Source: an uncultured Collinsella sp.
Lineage (GTDB): Bacteria > Actinomycetota > Coriobacteriia > Coriobacteriales > Coriobacteriaceae
Length of the DNA stretch: 64,000 nt
Direction of reading: 5' to 3'
Assembly (NCBI GenBank): GCA_947642445.1
Contig: CANRSF010000003.1
Span: 62,001-126,000, forward strand
The notes beneath the pieces were generated by a model. It saw nothing but the letters and a program-made list of their open reading frames with translations. It was not told the origin of the DNA and searched no databases. Both the position numbers and the translations under genes were made by a program. The first letter of the stretch is position 1; every line of letters begins with the position of its first letter. Below, in pieces: positions 50,723-61,115 of this stretch.

Positions 50723-53088
50723 TAGTGCTCGCCTCCTTCCATGACGGCTGCAATTTCTTCTTGGGTAAGCCCCAGCTCCTCGGCGGAAAGCTGCGACTGT
50801 GCGATCTCCAGGTACGCCGGGCAGCTGCGCAGCAGCTCCTCGTGCGTACCGGTGCCCACCACGTGGCCGTCGTCGAGCACGATGATCTGGTCGGCGTGCA
50901 TGATGGTCGCGATGCGCTGGGCCACGACCACGAGCGCAGCGTCAGTGACGTTTTTGGCCAGCTCCTCGCGCAGGCGCGCGTCGGTTTTGTAGTCGAGGGC
51001 GCTAAACGAGTCGTCGAACACCACGATCTCAGGCTTTTTGGCCAGGGCGCGGGCGATGGCCAAACGCTGACGCTGGCCGCCCGAGACGTTGGAGCCGCCC
51101 TGGCTGATGGGGGAGTCGTAGCCGCCCTCGCGCTCGGCGATAAAGTCCTCGGCCTGGGCGATGCGTGCGGCCTGGTGCATGTCGTCATCGCCCACCATGT
51201 CGCCGGCAAACTTGAGGTTGCTCTCGACGGTGCCCGAGAACAGGCGACCCTGCTGCGGGATGTAACCAATGCGGCGGCGAAGCTCGGAAAGGGTCATATC
51301 GCGCACGTCGATGCCGTCGAGCGAAATGCTGCCGCCGGTGACGTCGTACAGGCGCGGGATGAGCTGCACAAGCGTGGACTTGCCCGAACCCGTGGAGCCG
51401 ATGATGCCGAGCATCTGGCCGGCGTGCGTGGTGAAGTTCACACCGCTGATGACATCGGCGCGGGCATCGGGATACTGGAAGCTCACGTCGTGGAAGGCGA
51501 GCTCACCGCGCGGCGCGTTGGCCGCGGGCAGTTTGGGCGAGACGGGGTCGTTGATGCTCGTGGGACAGGTGATGACCTCTTCCACGCGCTCGGCTGCGAC
51601 TTCGGCGCGGGGCAGGATGACCGACACCATGGTGAGGATCATAAACGCCATGACGATCTGCATAGTGTAGGAGATAAACGCCATCATGTTGCCGACCTGC
51701 ATCACGCCGTCAGACACGCCCTGCGCGCCAAACCAGACGATAAGCACGGTGATGCAGTTCATAACGAGCATCATGAGCGGCATCATAAAGCTCATGGCTC
51801 GGTTGGTGTAGAGCTGCGTGGTCATAAGGTCGAGCGAAGCCTTGTCAAAGCGCTCGAGCTCATGCTCCTCGCGGTTGAACGAGCGGATGGGCATAAGGCC
51901 GTCGAGCAGCTCGCGGGCGGTAAGGTTCGCGCGGTCCACAAAGCTCTGCATCTTTTTGAACTTGGGCATGGTGAGGCCCATAAGCACGCCGACGACGGCC
52001 GAGACCGCGATGATGGCCACGGCGATGGTCCACTCCAGACCGGTGTGGTTGGCCAGGACACGCATGACAGCGACGACGCCCATGACGGGGGCCATCAGGC
52101 ACATGCGGATAAACAGGGTTGCGGCCATCTGGATCTGCTGAATGTCGTTGGTGCAGCGGGTGATGAGCGAAGCCTGGCTAAACTTGCCCACCTCGGCCGG
52201 CGAGAAGTGCATAACCTTGTTGAAGGTCTCGCGGCGCAGGTCGCGGGCGATGGAGCAGGCGGTGCGCGAAGCCACGGCGCCGGTCAGGATGGTGGCGACA
52301 AGCGACACCAGGCACAGGCCAAACATCGTGGTCGCCATGCGGCCCAGGTAGGCGTTCTGCACGTCGGCGGGGTCGATACCCTGTGCCTTGTACTCGTCCT
52401 GCACGTAGCTCACGGCGCGTTGGGTCACGATGGAGCCCGACATGGAGCCCATTTTGTCCGCCATACCGTTGGCGCCCTCGACGAGCTTGCCCTGGTCGAT
52501 TAGGCCGCCTTCAACGCCTAGACGCAGGCTCTTCATGGTGATCTTGCCGCCGTCGGCATCAATCTGCTTTTGCATATTCTGCGCCGCTGCGGCCTTTTGC
52601 TGCATCTCGGCGAGCTGGTCGGGCGTCATCGCTGCCATTTGCTCGGGCGTGGGCATGGCTTGGGCGTCGCTGTTGCCTTTCTCGCTGGACGCGCCCATCA
52701 TGTCGCCCATGGAGCTGGCGTCGATGCCTTGGTTGAGCGAAAGGACGACGGTCTCGGGCAGGCTCATGATATCGGCAATCTTGCCGCCGTCGGCGCGCTC
52801 ATCCTCGGTTCCCCTGTACGTGCGAATGCCGTTTTTGTCTGCCTTGCCAAACGCAGCTTCTACTGTCTTGGCGTCCTTGGCGCTCATAAAGAGTTCGAGG
52901 TCGTCGAGCGATTCGGCACGAATGGTGTCGGGCACGGGCGAGGCGATGCCGCCTTGCTGCACGCCCACGTCGACGATGTCGCTCATATAGGTAGGCAGTG
53001 CCAGATCGGCGTTACAGCTGATTACGATAAGTACGATAGCTGCGAACAGTGATGGGACATGCTTTTTAAAAAGCTTGAGAATCCTCAC
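50722..53088 (-). CDS. ABC exporter, ATP-binding/permease subunit A with large extracellular insert
   Basis: A 788-residue half-transporter, about 200 residues longer than usual. After the first transmembrane helix (about 14-32) comes an approximately 210-residue extracytoplasmic region, rich in Met, Gln and Ala (AMPTPEQMAAMTPDQLAEMQ). The remaining five helices follow (about 250-500). The ATPase has Walker A GSTGSGKST, signature VSGGQRQRLAIARA and Walker B IVVFDDSFSALD, where Asp replaces the catalytic Glu: the degenerate site normal for one half of heterodimeric exporters. It overlaps the MarR gene by 4 bp (ATGA) and subunit B by 1 bp. Confidence 0.9.
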   Translation of the reverse strand: MRILKLFKKHVPSLFAAIVLIVISCNADLALPTYMSDIVDVGVQQGGIASPVPDTIRAESLDDLELFMSAKDAKTVEAAFGKADKNGIRTYRGTEDERADGGKIADIMSLPETVVLSLNQGIDASSMGDMMGASSEKGNSDAQAMPTPEQMAAMTPDQLAEMQQKAAAAQNMQKQIDADGGKITMKSLRLGVEGGLIDQGKLVEGANGMADKMGSMSGSIVTQRAVSYVQDEYKAQGIDPADVQNAYLGRMATTMFGLCLVSLVATILTGAVASRTACSIARDLRRETFNKVMHFSPAEVGKFSQASLITRCTNDIQQIQMAATLFIRMCLMAPVMGVVAVMRVLANHTGLEWTIAVAIIAVSAVVGVLMGLTMPKFKKMQSFVDRANLTARELLDGLMPIRSFNREEHELERFDKASLDLMTTQLYTNRAMSFMMPLMMLVMNCITVLIVWFGAQGVSDGVMQVGNMMAFISYTMQIVMAFMILTMVSVILPRAEVAAERVEEVITCPTSINDPVSPKLPAANAPRGELAFHDVSFQYPDARADVISGVNFTTHAGQMLGIIGSTGSGKSTLVQLIPRLYDVTGGSISLDGIDVRDMTLSELRRRIGYIPQQGRLFSGTVESNLKFAGDMVGDDDMHQAARIAQAEDFIAEREGGYDSPISQGGSNVSGGQRQRLAIARALAKKPEIVVFDDSFSALDYKTDARLREELAKNVTDAALVVVAQRIATIMHADQIIVLDDGHVVGTGTHEELLRSCPAYLEIAQSQLSAEELGLTQEEIAAVMEGGEH

Positions 53089-53534
53089 TTGGCATTTCTC
53101 CTTTCTTGATTGCAGTCGATAATTTCGTTGAGACGCCTTAGAAGGCGCACCATCTCTTGGGTATCTGTTTCGCCGAGCTGCTCGAGGAAGGCCGCGGTGC
53201 GCTCCTCGAATTCCCGACGTTTGATTTCGAGATTCTGGAATCCCTTGTCGGTCATCGTGACGTGTACACGACGACGGTCGGTCTTTGAGTGCTCGCGCTC
53301 GACCCAGCCCTTGGCTTCGAGAGTGCGTAAGATATTGGCGATGCGGGCACTCGAGACCCAGGCGCGATTTGCGAGTTCGCTCGGCGTGAGCGAACCGCCA
53401 GCGAGCATGAGGGCGCGCATGACAGCCATCTCGCCGCCGAGAGCTTTGTCCGCAGAGCGTGAAATGCGATGATGCATGCTGCCAAACTCAGTTAAGAGCT
53501 GACGTCCAAGCTCATGGAAATCGGTATCTTCCAC
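53085..53534 (-). CDS. MarR-family transcriptional regulator
   Basis: A 149-residue winged-helix regulator. The recognition region is LTPSELANRAWVSSARIANI followed by the wing VEREHSKTDRRRVHVTMTDKG. It heads the marR-ABC-ABC operon with overlapping stops and starts, so it almost certainly represses its own exporter and is released by an exported compound. An imperfect palindrome around the start, AACTATTTTCGGTGAAAG and CACCGAAAACC (about 53530-53572), could be its operator. Confidence 0.9.
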   Translation of the reverse strand: MEDTDFHELGRQLLTEFGSMHHRISRSADKALGGEMAVMRALMLAGGSLTPSELANRAWVSSARIANILRTLEAKGWVEREHSKTDRRRVHVTMTDKGFQNLEIKRREFEERTAAFLEQLGETDTQEMVRLLRRLNEIIDCNQERRNAK

Positions 53535-53783
53535 CGAAAACCCCTAACACTAGAAACTATTTTCGGTGAAAGATGATACCCGCATATTCGGGCCTCATGC
53601 AGTGGGCAATATAAAGAGCGCATAAAGAGTTAAAAAATTCAATTGCTGAAGCGTTTCAAAGAACTACTATGCCCGCGGTTAGGCGAGGGGTTGTCACCAC
53701 CATGACGACTGGGACTCATTTATCGCCACGTGCGATGCTCCAACTTCCCGCAAGGAGACACCTGAATCAAGGGGGTTGGAGTC

Positions 53784-54533
53784 ATGGCATTTGACTTCAC
53801 GGGCAAAACCGCGATCGTTACCGGCGGCACTCAGGGCATTGGCCTCGAGATCGCCAAGGGCATCGTCGCGGGCGGCGGACACGTCGCGCTCATCGCAAGG
53901 AACGCTGCCAAGGGCGAGGCCGCTGTGGTCGAGCTTGGCGAGGGCAACAAGTTCTATCAGCTCGATGTTGCCGATGCGCCCAAGGCGCGTGAGACCGTCG
54001 AGCAGATTTTTACGGACCTGCCGCAAACCAACATCCTGATCAACTGTGCTGGCGTCATCAGCACCAAGAAGTTCGACGAGATCGATGACACCGAGTGGCG
54101 TCGTACCATCGACATCAACCTCAACGGTACCTTCACTATGATGAATGCTGTGTACCCGCACTTTAAGGCGGCCCATGCCGGCACTATCGTCAACGTGAGT
54201 TCCGTTGCGGGCAAGATCGGTGGCGGCCTGCTCGGCACCGCGGCTTACGCGAGCTCCAAGGCCGGTGTTAACGGTCTAACCAAGGCAGTCGCCAAGGAAG
54301 GCGGCAAGTTTGGCGTCCGCTGCAACGCCGTGTGCCCGTCGCTCACCCTTACCGATATGACCTCGATTCTCTCTGACGAGAACTCTCAGCGCATCATCAA
54401 CGGTATTCCTCTGGGCCGTGCCGCCCAGGCAAGCGAGCCCGCGCAGATGGTGCTCTTCTTTGCCTCCGACCTTGCCAGCTTCGTGAACGGCGAGATCGGT
54501 GACTGCGACGGTGGCATCGTTCTGGACGGGTAA
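53784..54533 (+). CDS. short-chain dehydrogenase/reductase
   Basis: A 249-residue NAD(P)-dependent oxidoreductase. Cofactor motif TGGTQGIG (about 13-20), NCAG (variant of NNAG, about 91), catalytic Ser in VSSVAGK and Tyr/Lys in YASSKAG are present. It resembles FabG-like and sugar-acid dehydrogenases. A KdgT-type permease gene follows by 108 bp, so a role in ketodeoxygluconate or related sugar-acid metabolism is plausible (KduD-like). That is inferred from context only. Confidence 0.85.
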   Translation: MAFDFTGKTAIVTGGTQGIGLEIAKGIVAGGGHVALIARNAAKGEAAVVELGEGNKFYQLDVADAPKARETVEQIFTDLPQTNILINCAGVISTKKFDEIDDTEWRRTIDINLNGTFTMMNAVYPHFKAAHAGTIVNVSSVAGKIGGGLLGTAAYASSKAGVNGLTKAVAKEGGKFGVRCNAVCPSLTLTDMTSILSDENSQRIINGIPLGRAAQASEPAQMVLFFASDLASFVNGEIGDCDGGIVLDG

Positions 54534-54641
54534 TACCCCGCGACGTTAATTCGGCGACGGCTCCTGCGACTCGGGACCGTCGCCTTCTTTCTGGCACAGG
54601 AGCGTGTGACCGCGTGTCGCACGCATCAAAAGGAGATATAA

Positions 54642-55658
54642 ATGAGTGAATCGACTGCGGTGGAGGCGCCGGCGGCAAAGGAGCCGTTCTTTAAGATGTC
54701 CTCCATCCCGGGTGCCAATATTTTGGTGCCGCTTTTGTTGGGCTGCCTGCTCAACACGCTGTTCCCCGACCTGTTCAAAACGCTCGGCAGCTTTACGCTC
54801 GGCATGACCCAGCAGGGCGCAGGCCCGCTTGTTGGCGCTTTTTTGCTCATCGTCGGTACGACGATTTCGTTTAAGAGCGCTCCTGCCGCCGCTGCCCGCG
54901 GCGCCATCATCATCGCCGTCAAGCAGATCGTGGTCGTTGCCGTGTCGCTGCTCATCCTTTATGTGTTCAACGACAACCTGTTTGGTATCTCGGCCATGGT
55001 GATGCTGGCCGCTTGCACGGGCGCGAACAACGCTATGTACGCTGGACTGATGGGCACCATGGGCAATGAGGCCGAGCGTGGCGCCGTCGCCATCACCACG
55101 CTGGTTGTCGGCCCTCCGGTCACGATGATCGTGCTCGGCGCTGCCGGTCAGGCTCCGATCGGCTGGTCGCTCGTGGGCGCCATCCTGCCGATCGTCGTCG
55201 GCATTATTCTGGGTAACCTCTTCCCCAGCTTTAAGAAGATGATGGCACCGGCACTTTCCGCCATCATCGTGCTCGTCTTCTTTGCCATGGGCTCGACCAT
55301 GACCTTTGGCCAGCTCATTAATGGTGGTCTTCCCGGTATTCTGCTCGGCGTGATCTGCTCGGTGGTCTTTGCAATTCCCGTTATCGCGGTCGATAAGCTC
55401 ACAGGCGGTACGGGTGTCGCAGGTGCGGCCATTTCGAGCTGCGCCGGAGCCAATGTGGCCACGCCTGCTGCCATGGCAAGCGTCAACGAGGCCTTGTACG
55501 GCGGTGTGGTGCTCGCGACGGCCACGGCACAGGTTGCTGCCTGTGCAATCGTGACTGCTATTTTGACCCCGCTGGTCACCAGCTGGTGCTACAAGCATTT
55601 TGAGGGCCAGCAGAGCAACAGCAAGGCAACGACCGACAAGGCCGCCTCAGCCGCCTAA
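54642..55658 (+). CDS. 2-keto-3-deoxygluconate permease family transporter
   Basis: A 338-residue membrane protein with about ten hydrophobic segments. The run from IPGANILVPLLLGCLLNTLF through KSAPAAAARGAIIIAVKQI, AACTGANNAMYAGLMG and CAGANVATPAAMASVN is typical of the KdgT family. It would import ketodeoxygluconate, a product of pectin or glycosaminoglycan uronate breakdown, with H+. AAAGGAG precedes the ATG. Paired with the SDR gene; no KDG kinase or aldolase is in the window. Confidence 0.87.
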   Translation: MSESTAVEAPAAKEPFFKMSSIPGANILVPLLLGCLLNTLFPDLFKTLGSFTLGMTQQGAGPLVGAFLLIVGTTISFKSAPAAAARGAIIIAVKQIVVVAVSLLILYVFNDNLFGISAMVMLAACTGANNAMYAGLMGTMGNEAERGAVAITTLVVGPPVTMIVLGAAGQAPIGWSLVGAILPIVVGIILGNLFPSFKKMMAPALSAIIVLVFFAMGSTMTFGQLINGGLPGILLGVICSVVFAIPVIAVDKLTGGTGVAGAAISSCAGANVATPAAMASVNEALYGGVVLATATAQVAACAIVTAILTPLVTSWCYKHFEGQQSNSKATTDKAASAA

Positions 55659-56124
55659 TGCCAAGCGGCAATCAAAGCTAAAAACTAGTCACGCCACAGG
55701 GCGGCCACGGGGGATCCCGTGGCCGCCCTGCAGTTTCTGTAGGGTCACTGGAACACTTTACCCTGCTAAAGCTGGCATAACAGCTAGAGTGAACGTCGTA
55801 CAAAGGCAAGGAAAAATACCAAACAAATCGGTGAACGGTAGTTGTTCGCGCTCGCATTTCCTGCGGGTTTGTAAAAAACGCCTTTATGATATAAAAAAAG
55901 AAACATATAACAGCCCAGATGGAGAGGGTCGCTATGTTATCCTTTTCAAACGGGTGAAATCTTGGGTTTTGGGTTGTAGTTCCAAGGTGGACAAACGTTT
56001 TCCCTGCACCAACGTGTGGTGAAGAACGGAAGAAGCCGGTAGTGCAAGCCGAACATTCAAGAATTCAATAAGCAGCGGTGTGAGAGAGCGCCGCATTACA
56101 CGTAACTAGGAGCGTGGTTACACA
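55659..56124. other. 466-bp pfl upstream region
   Basis: No gene is visible. A GGGCGGCCACGG/CCGTGGCCGCCC stem (about 55700-55728) probably terminates the permease gene. GTGAACGGTA (55831-55840) is followed by GTTGTTCGC. An AT-rich stretch with TTATGATATAAAAAAAG (about 55884-55900) may carry the promoter, leaving a leader of about 200 bases. Confidence 0.5.
55831..55840 (+). promoter_or_regulatory. GTGAACGGTA motif, copy 4
   Basis: Exact 10-mer upstream of pflB. As at 14236 it continues into TTGTTC, giving GAAC-N7-GTTC. Confidence 0.5.
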
Positions 56125-58176
<2,052 letters not shown>

Positions 58177-58178
58177 CT

Positions 58179-58238
58179 ATTGTTAGTGCTATACTAACAA
58201 TAACGATTACTGATTAGCGCGCCGGTTTCGGCCGGCGC
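58179..58238 (+). other. two small hairpins between the split pfl genes
   Basis: ATTGTTAG (58179-58186) pairs with CTAACAAT (58194-58201), and GCGCCGG (58219-58225) with CCGGCGC (58232-58238). With no T-runs they are more likely to tune stability or processing and so the ratio of the two subunits. Confidence 0.55.
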
Positions 58239-58261
58239 CTATCGATCGAAGGAGACACATT

Positions 58262-58513
58262 ATGAAGGTTTCTGAAGTTTCCGAGACTCAGGCCGATAAC
58301 CTGGTCCACATGCTCGACGCTTACGCCGAGAAGGGTGGCCACCACCTGAACATCAACGTCTTCAACCGTGAGACGCTGCTCGACGCTCAGGCTCACCCCG
58401 AGAAGTACCCGCAGCTGACCATCCGCGTTTCCGGCTATGCCGTGAACTTCCACACGCTCACCAAGGAGCAGCAGGATGAGGTCATTTCGCGTACCTTCCA
58501 CAACAAGTTCTAA
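58262..58513 (+). CDS. grcA: separate glycyl-radical subunit of pyruvate formate-lyase (GrcA-like)
   Basis: An 83-residue protein equal to the C-terminal domain of Pfl[35 protein letters not shown] and [13 protein letters not shown]. The radical-bearing residue is predicted to be Gly58. In E. coli the similar GrcA/YfiD is a spare part for oxygen-cleaved PFL. Here the neighbouring PflB has no such domain, so this protein must supply the radical in every active complex. GAAGGAG precedes the ATG. PflA, the activase, is encoded 1.5 kb downstream. Confidence 0.92.
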   Translation: MKVSEVSETQADNLVHMLDAYAEKGGHHLNINVFNRETLLDAQAHPEKYPQLTIRVSGYAVNFHTLTKEQQDEVISRTFHNKF

Positions 58514-58536
58514 AGGGATTTAACTCCCGCAGGATC

Positions 58537-58665
58537 GCCGGGGCTGTTTGGGCTATCTCCCAAAACGTCCTCGGACATGCAAGAAGCCCTCGCTGCGCAC
58601 TTCGTGCGGCGAGGGCTTCTTGCGTCCTGCGGAAAGTTTTGGGAGGTAGCCCAAACAGCCCCGGC
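58537..58665. ncRNA. 129-nt hairpin with conserved core, copy 2
   Basis: Arms 58537-58566 and 58636-58665 pair over 30 positions with one T/C difference that still allows a G-U pair. The core (58567-58635) closely matches 25366-25434, including a compensated change in its inner stem (AGAAGCCCTCGC with GCGAGGGCTTCT). Arms differ entirely from copy 1. Lies right after grcA. Confidence 0.7.
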
Positions 58666-58956
58666 GGGGTCCTGTGTAGTCACCCTTTAGGCGGAACTCT
58701 CCTAATAGATTGATCGTTCGGGATTCTTTCTTGGTTGCGCTACCGTTCATCGCGTATAGCTACCGTTTGCGGAGTAAGTAACACTTAGCAATAAACCGTG
58801 TAGAATCTCAGTTAAGCACGGAGTTTTCCAGGGAGACGCTGTCCTTTGTTATGTGCAAAGGGCGGCGTCTCTTTGGCGCTTGGACGCCGTTGTGCAACAG
58901 TGCGCCGGGCGTGTGTCATGTAGTGAAAAGCCAACGTCGAGATGGTCGTGATAAGA

Positions 58957-59811
58957 ATGGGCAAGTACGTAATCGTGGTTGAGTCTGGGTCGGATGTGAC
59001 GCCGGAGCTCTGCGAGCGCTACGGCATCGTGCGCGTGCCTATGCATGTCACGATTGGTGACGAGACCGTCGAGGACGGCTCGATCGATCCGCTCGAGATT
59101 TACTCGCGCTGTAACGAGTTTGGCGTTATGCCCAAGACCAGTGGCTGCTCGCCTGCGGATTTTGCTCACGTGTACGACCGCATTCACGCCGAGCGGCCCG
59201 ATGCGACCATTTTGCATCTTGCGTATTCCGAGGTTACGACCTGCTCGCATCAGTCGTCGAAGATTGCGGCAAAGGGCCGCGATTACGTCTTCTCCATGGA
59301 TACGCGCTTTGTGTCGGTGGGCCAGTCGCTTGTCGCCGTTGAGACCGCCAAGTATATCGAAGCCCATCCGGATGCCACCGTCGACGAGATTTTCGCCTTT
59401 ACCAATTCGGTGATGGACCGCGTGCTGCTGGGCTTTGTTCCTACGGACCTTGCCTTCCTTAAGGCGGGTGGTCGCTTGTCCAACGTCGCGTTTCTTGGCG
59501 CCCATCTGCTCAAGATTAAGCCCTGCATTGAGGTAACGGGTGGCAAATTCGTGGCGACCAAGAAGCTCCGCGGCTCTATGCTCAAATGTGCCCGTGCCTT
59601 TATTGACCACATGGTTGCGAAGGGCGATATTGATTACTCGCACATTGGTTTGGCGTATTCAGTGGGCCTTTCCGAGGAGCTGCGCGACGATATGGAAGTC
59701 TATGCGCACGACCTGGGCTTTAAGGACGTTACCTGGACTCAGGTCGGCGGCGTCATCTCGAGCCACTGCGGCCCGACCGCCTTTGGCGCGGTGCTTACGC
59801 TTAAGGCGTAG
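58957..59811 (+). CDS. DegV family (fatty-acid-binding) protein
   Basis: A 284-residue two-domain protein. It starts GKYVIVVESGSDVTPEL, contains KTSGCSPADF, the lipid-site LHLAYSEVTTCSHQS and MDTRFVSVGQ, and ends VGGVISSHCGPTAFG: all DegV/FakB hallmarks. Such proteins present fatty acids to a kinase (FakA) or have related lipid roles. The ATG at 58957 fits the family start; one at 58942 would add MVVIR and cannot be excluded, since neither has a strong ribosome-binding site. It lies between grcA and pflA on the same strand, without an obvious functional link. ATGAACGGTA, one base off the shared motif, occurs upstream (58741-58750, minus strand). Confidence 0.88.
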   Translation: MGKYVIVVESGSDVTPELCERYGIVRVPMHVTIGDETVEDGSIDPLEIYSRCNEFGVMPKTSGCSPADFAHVYDRIHAERPDATILHLAYSEVTTCSHQSSKIAAKGRDYVFSMDTRFVSVGQSLVAVETAKYIEAHPDATVDEIFAFTNSVMDRVLLGFVPTDLAFLKAGGRLSNVAFLGAHLLKIKPCIEVTGGKFVATKKLRGSMLKCARAFIDHMVAKGDIDYSHIGLAYSVGLSEELRDDMEVYAHDLGFKDVTWTQVGGVISSHCGPTAFGAVLTLKA

Positions 59812-59998
59812 GGCCTGGCGTCTATCGATTTCTATTGCTTCGGCGGCGAGCGGGTTGTGACAACCTTCCCGCCGCTTTTGCGTGGAGTCAAATAGGACGA
59901 TCAAATTGACCGCTAAACCGTTTCGCCATCAGGCGTATGGGCTAGAATGGCTCTGGCATTTTAATTGACAAAAACCAAAGAGAGGCAAGGTTGCGGGA

Positions 59999-60817
59999 AT
60001 GGCTGAGATGACGCTTGAGGGTGTGGATGCTCATCCCGAGGACTCTGCGTATGCCCTGGGTCGCGTGCATTCGATCGAGACGATGGGAACGGTCGACGGT
60101 CCCGGCATCCGCTTTGTAGTGTTTGTTCAGGGTTGCCCCATGCGTTGTGCGTATTGTCACAATCCCGATACCTGGTCTGTTAACGGCGGCACGATGGTGA
60201 CCGTCGAGCATCTCATGGACGAGTTCCAGAGCAACCATGAGTTCTACCGTAGCGGCGGCATTACCGTTTCGGGCGGCGAACCGCTCCTGCAGCCCGAGTT
60301 TTTGGCCGACCTGTTCCGTGCAATGCACAACAACCCCGATGGCCGCGTACACACCTGCCTAGACAGCTGTGGCTATGCATTTGATCCCAAGCATCCGGAG
60401 AAGTTCGATGCTGTTCTCAACGAGACCGATATGGTGCTGCTCGACATCAAGCATGCCGATCCGGTTGAGCATAAAAAGCTGACCGGTTGCGATCCTGCGC
60501 GCATCCTGGCGTTTGGCGATGAGCTTGCCCGTCGCAAGATTAAGGTTGTTATTCGCCACGTGGTGGTGCCGGGTATCACCGATACGGCGGAGGAATGCGA
60601 GAAGCTCGGTCGCCTGATCGCTCCATGGCACAACGTGGTGGGCCTGGAAATGCTGCCGTATCACACGATGGGTGTCGTCAAGTACGAGCAGCTGGGTATT
60701 CCCTATAAGCTCGAGGGCGTGCCCCAGATGGATACCGCGGGCATGCCCGAGCTGCGCAACGCCGTCATGGCCGGCATGAAAAAGCGCCGTGCGGAGCTCA
60801 GGTCGGCCATTGGCTAA
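59999..60817 (+). CDS. pflA: pyruvate formate-lyase activating enzyme
   Basis: A 272-residue radical-SAM enzyme. The iron-sulfur cluster motif is CPMRCAYC (C-x3-C-x2-C, about 46-53); the SAM-binding ISGGEP equivalent appears as TVSGGEPLLQ, with VHSIETMGTVDGPG at the start. It abstracts hydrogen from the glycine of PFL, here Gly58 of the separate GrcA-like subunit. AGAGGCAAGG lies before the start; the first residues (MAEMTLEGVDAHPED) extend a little beyond E. coli PflA. Confidence 0.93.
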   Translation: MAEMTLEGVDAHPEDSAYALGRVHSIETMGTVDGPGIRFVVFVQGCPMRCAYCHNPDTWSVNGGTMVTVEHLMDEFQSNHEFYRSGGITVSGGEPLLQPEFLADLFRAMHNNPDGRVHTCLDSCGYAFDPKHPEKFDAVLNETDMVLLDIKHADPVEHKKLTGCDPARILAFGDELARRKIKVVIRHVVVPGITDTAEECEKLGRLIAPWHNVVGLEMLPYHTMGVVKYEQLGIPYKLEGVPQMDTAGMPELRNAVMAGMKKRRAELRSAIG

Positions 60818-60848
60818 CAAGCCCGTCCCAAATTGACTACCCTTTAAG

Positions 60849-61037
60849 ATGTGCAACAAGGTGGGTTGGGTCAGCGAGGATGGTTACTATTCGACATGCG
60901 ATGCGGGCCTTATCGACATCGATGGCCGTACCTATGTCATGAGCGTCATGACATCGATGCCGTGGAGCGACCGCTCGAGCGAGGTTACGGCCGCGATTGC
61001 AAAGGCTCTGTTTGATACGCGAGCTGCACTGGCTTAG
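60849..61037 (+). pseudogene. C-terminal remnant of a serine hydrolase (beta-lactamase-like)
   Basis: A 62-codon frame reading NKVGWVSEDGYYSTCDAGLI then DGRTYVMSVMTSMPWSD. This resembles the end of class-A-beta-lactamase-like serine hydrolases (the K-x-G region and the last strands). There is no N-terminal domain and no good ribosome-binding site, so it is probably the tail of a lost gene. Confidence 0.5.
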
Positions 61038-61115
61038 CGTGTTCGTTTGGCGAGGTCAAACAAAATGCTGGTACCATACCGTGGTTGAGAATTTCGTATA
61101 GGTTTGGGGAATGGT

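Noticed and set aside
53784-54533. Naming the SDR kduD
   Set aside because: Only the adjacent KdgT-type permease suggests this; the sequence shows generic SDR motifs.
58177-58261. Split of pflB as a frameshift artefact
   Set aside because: There is a stop, 85 bp of non-coding sequence with hairpins, then a ribosome-binding site and ATG; one or two base changes could not join the frames into a normal enzyme.
58262-58513. GrcA as a mere spare part as in E. coli
   Set aside because: The adjacent PflB lacks its own glycyl-radical domain, so a purely auxiliary role does not fit.
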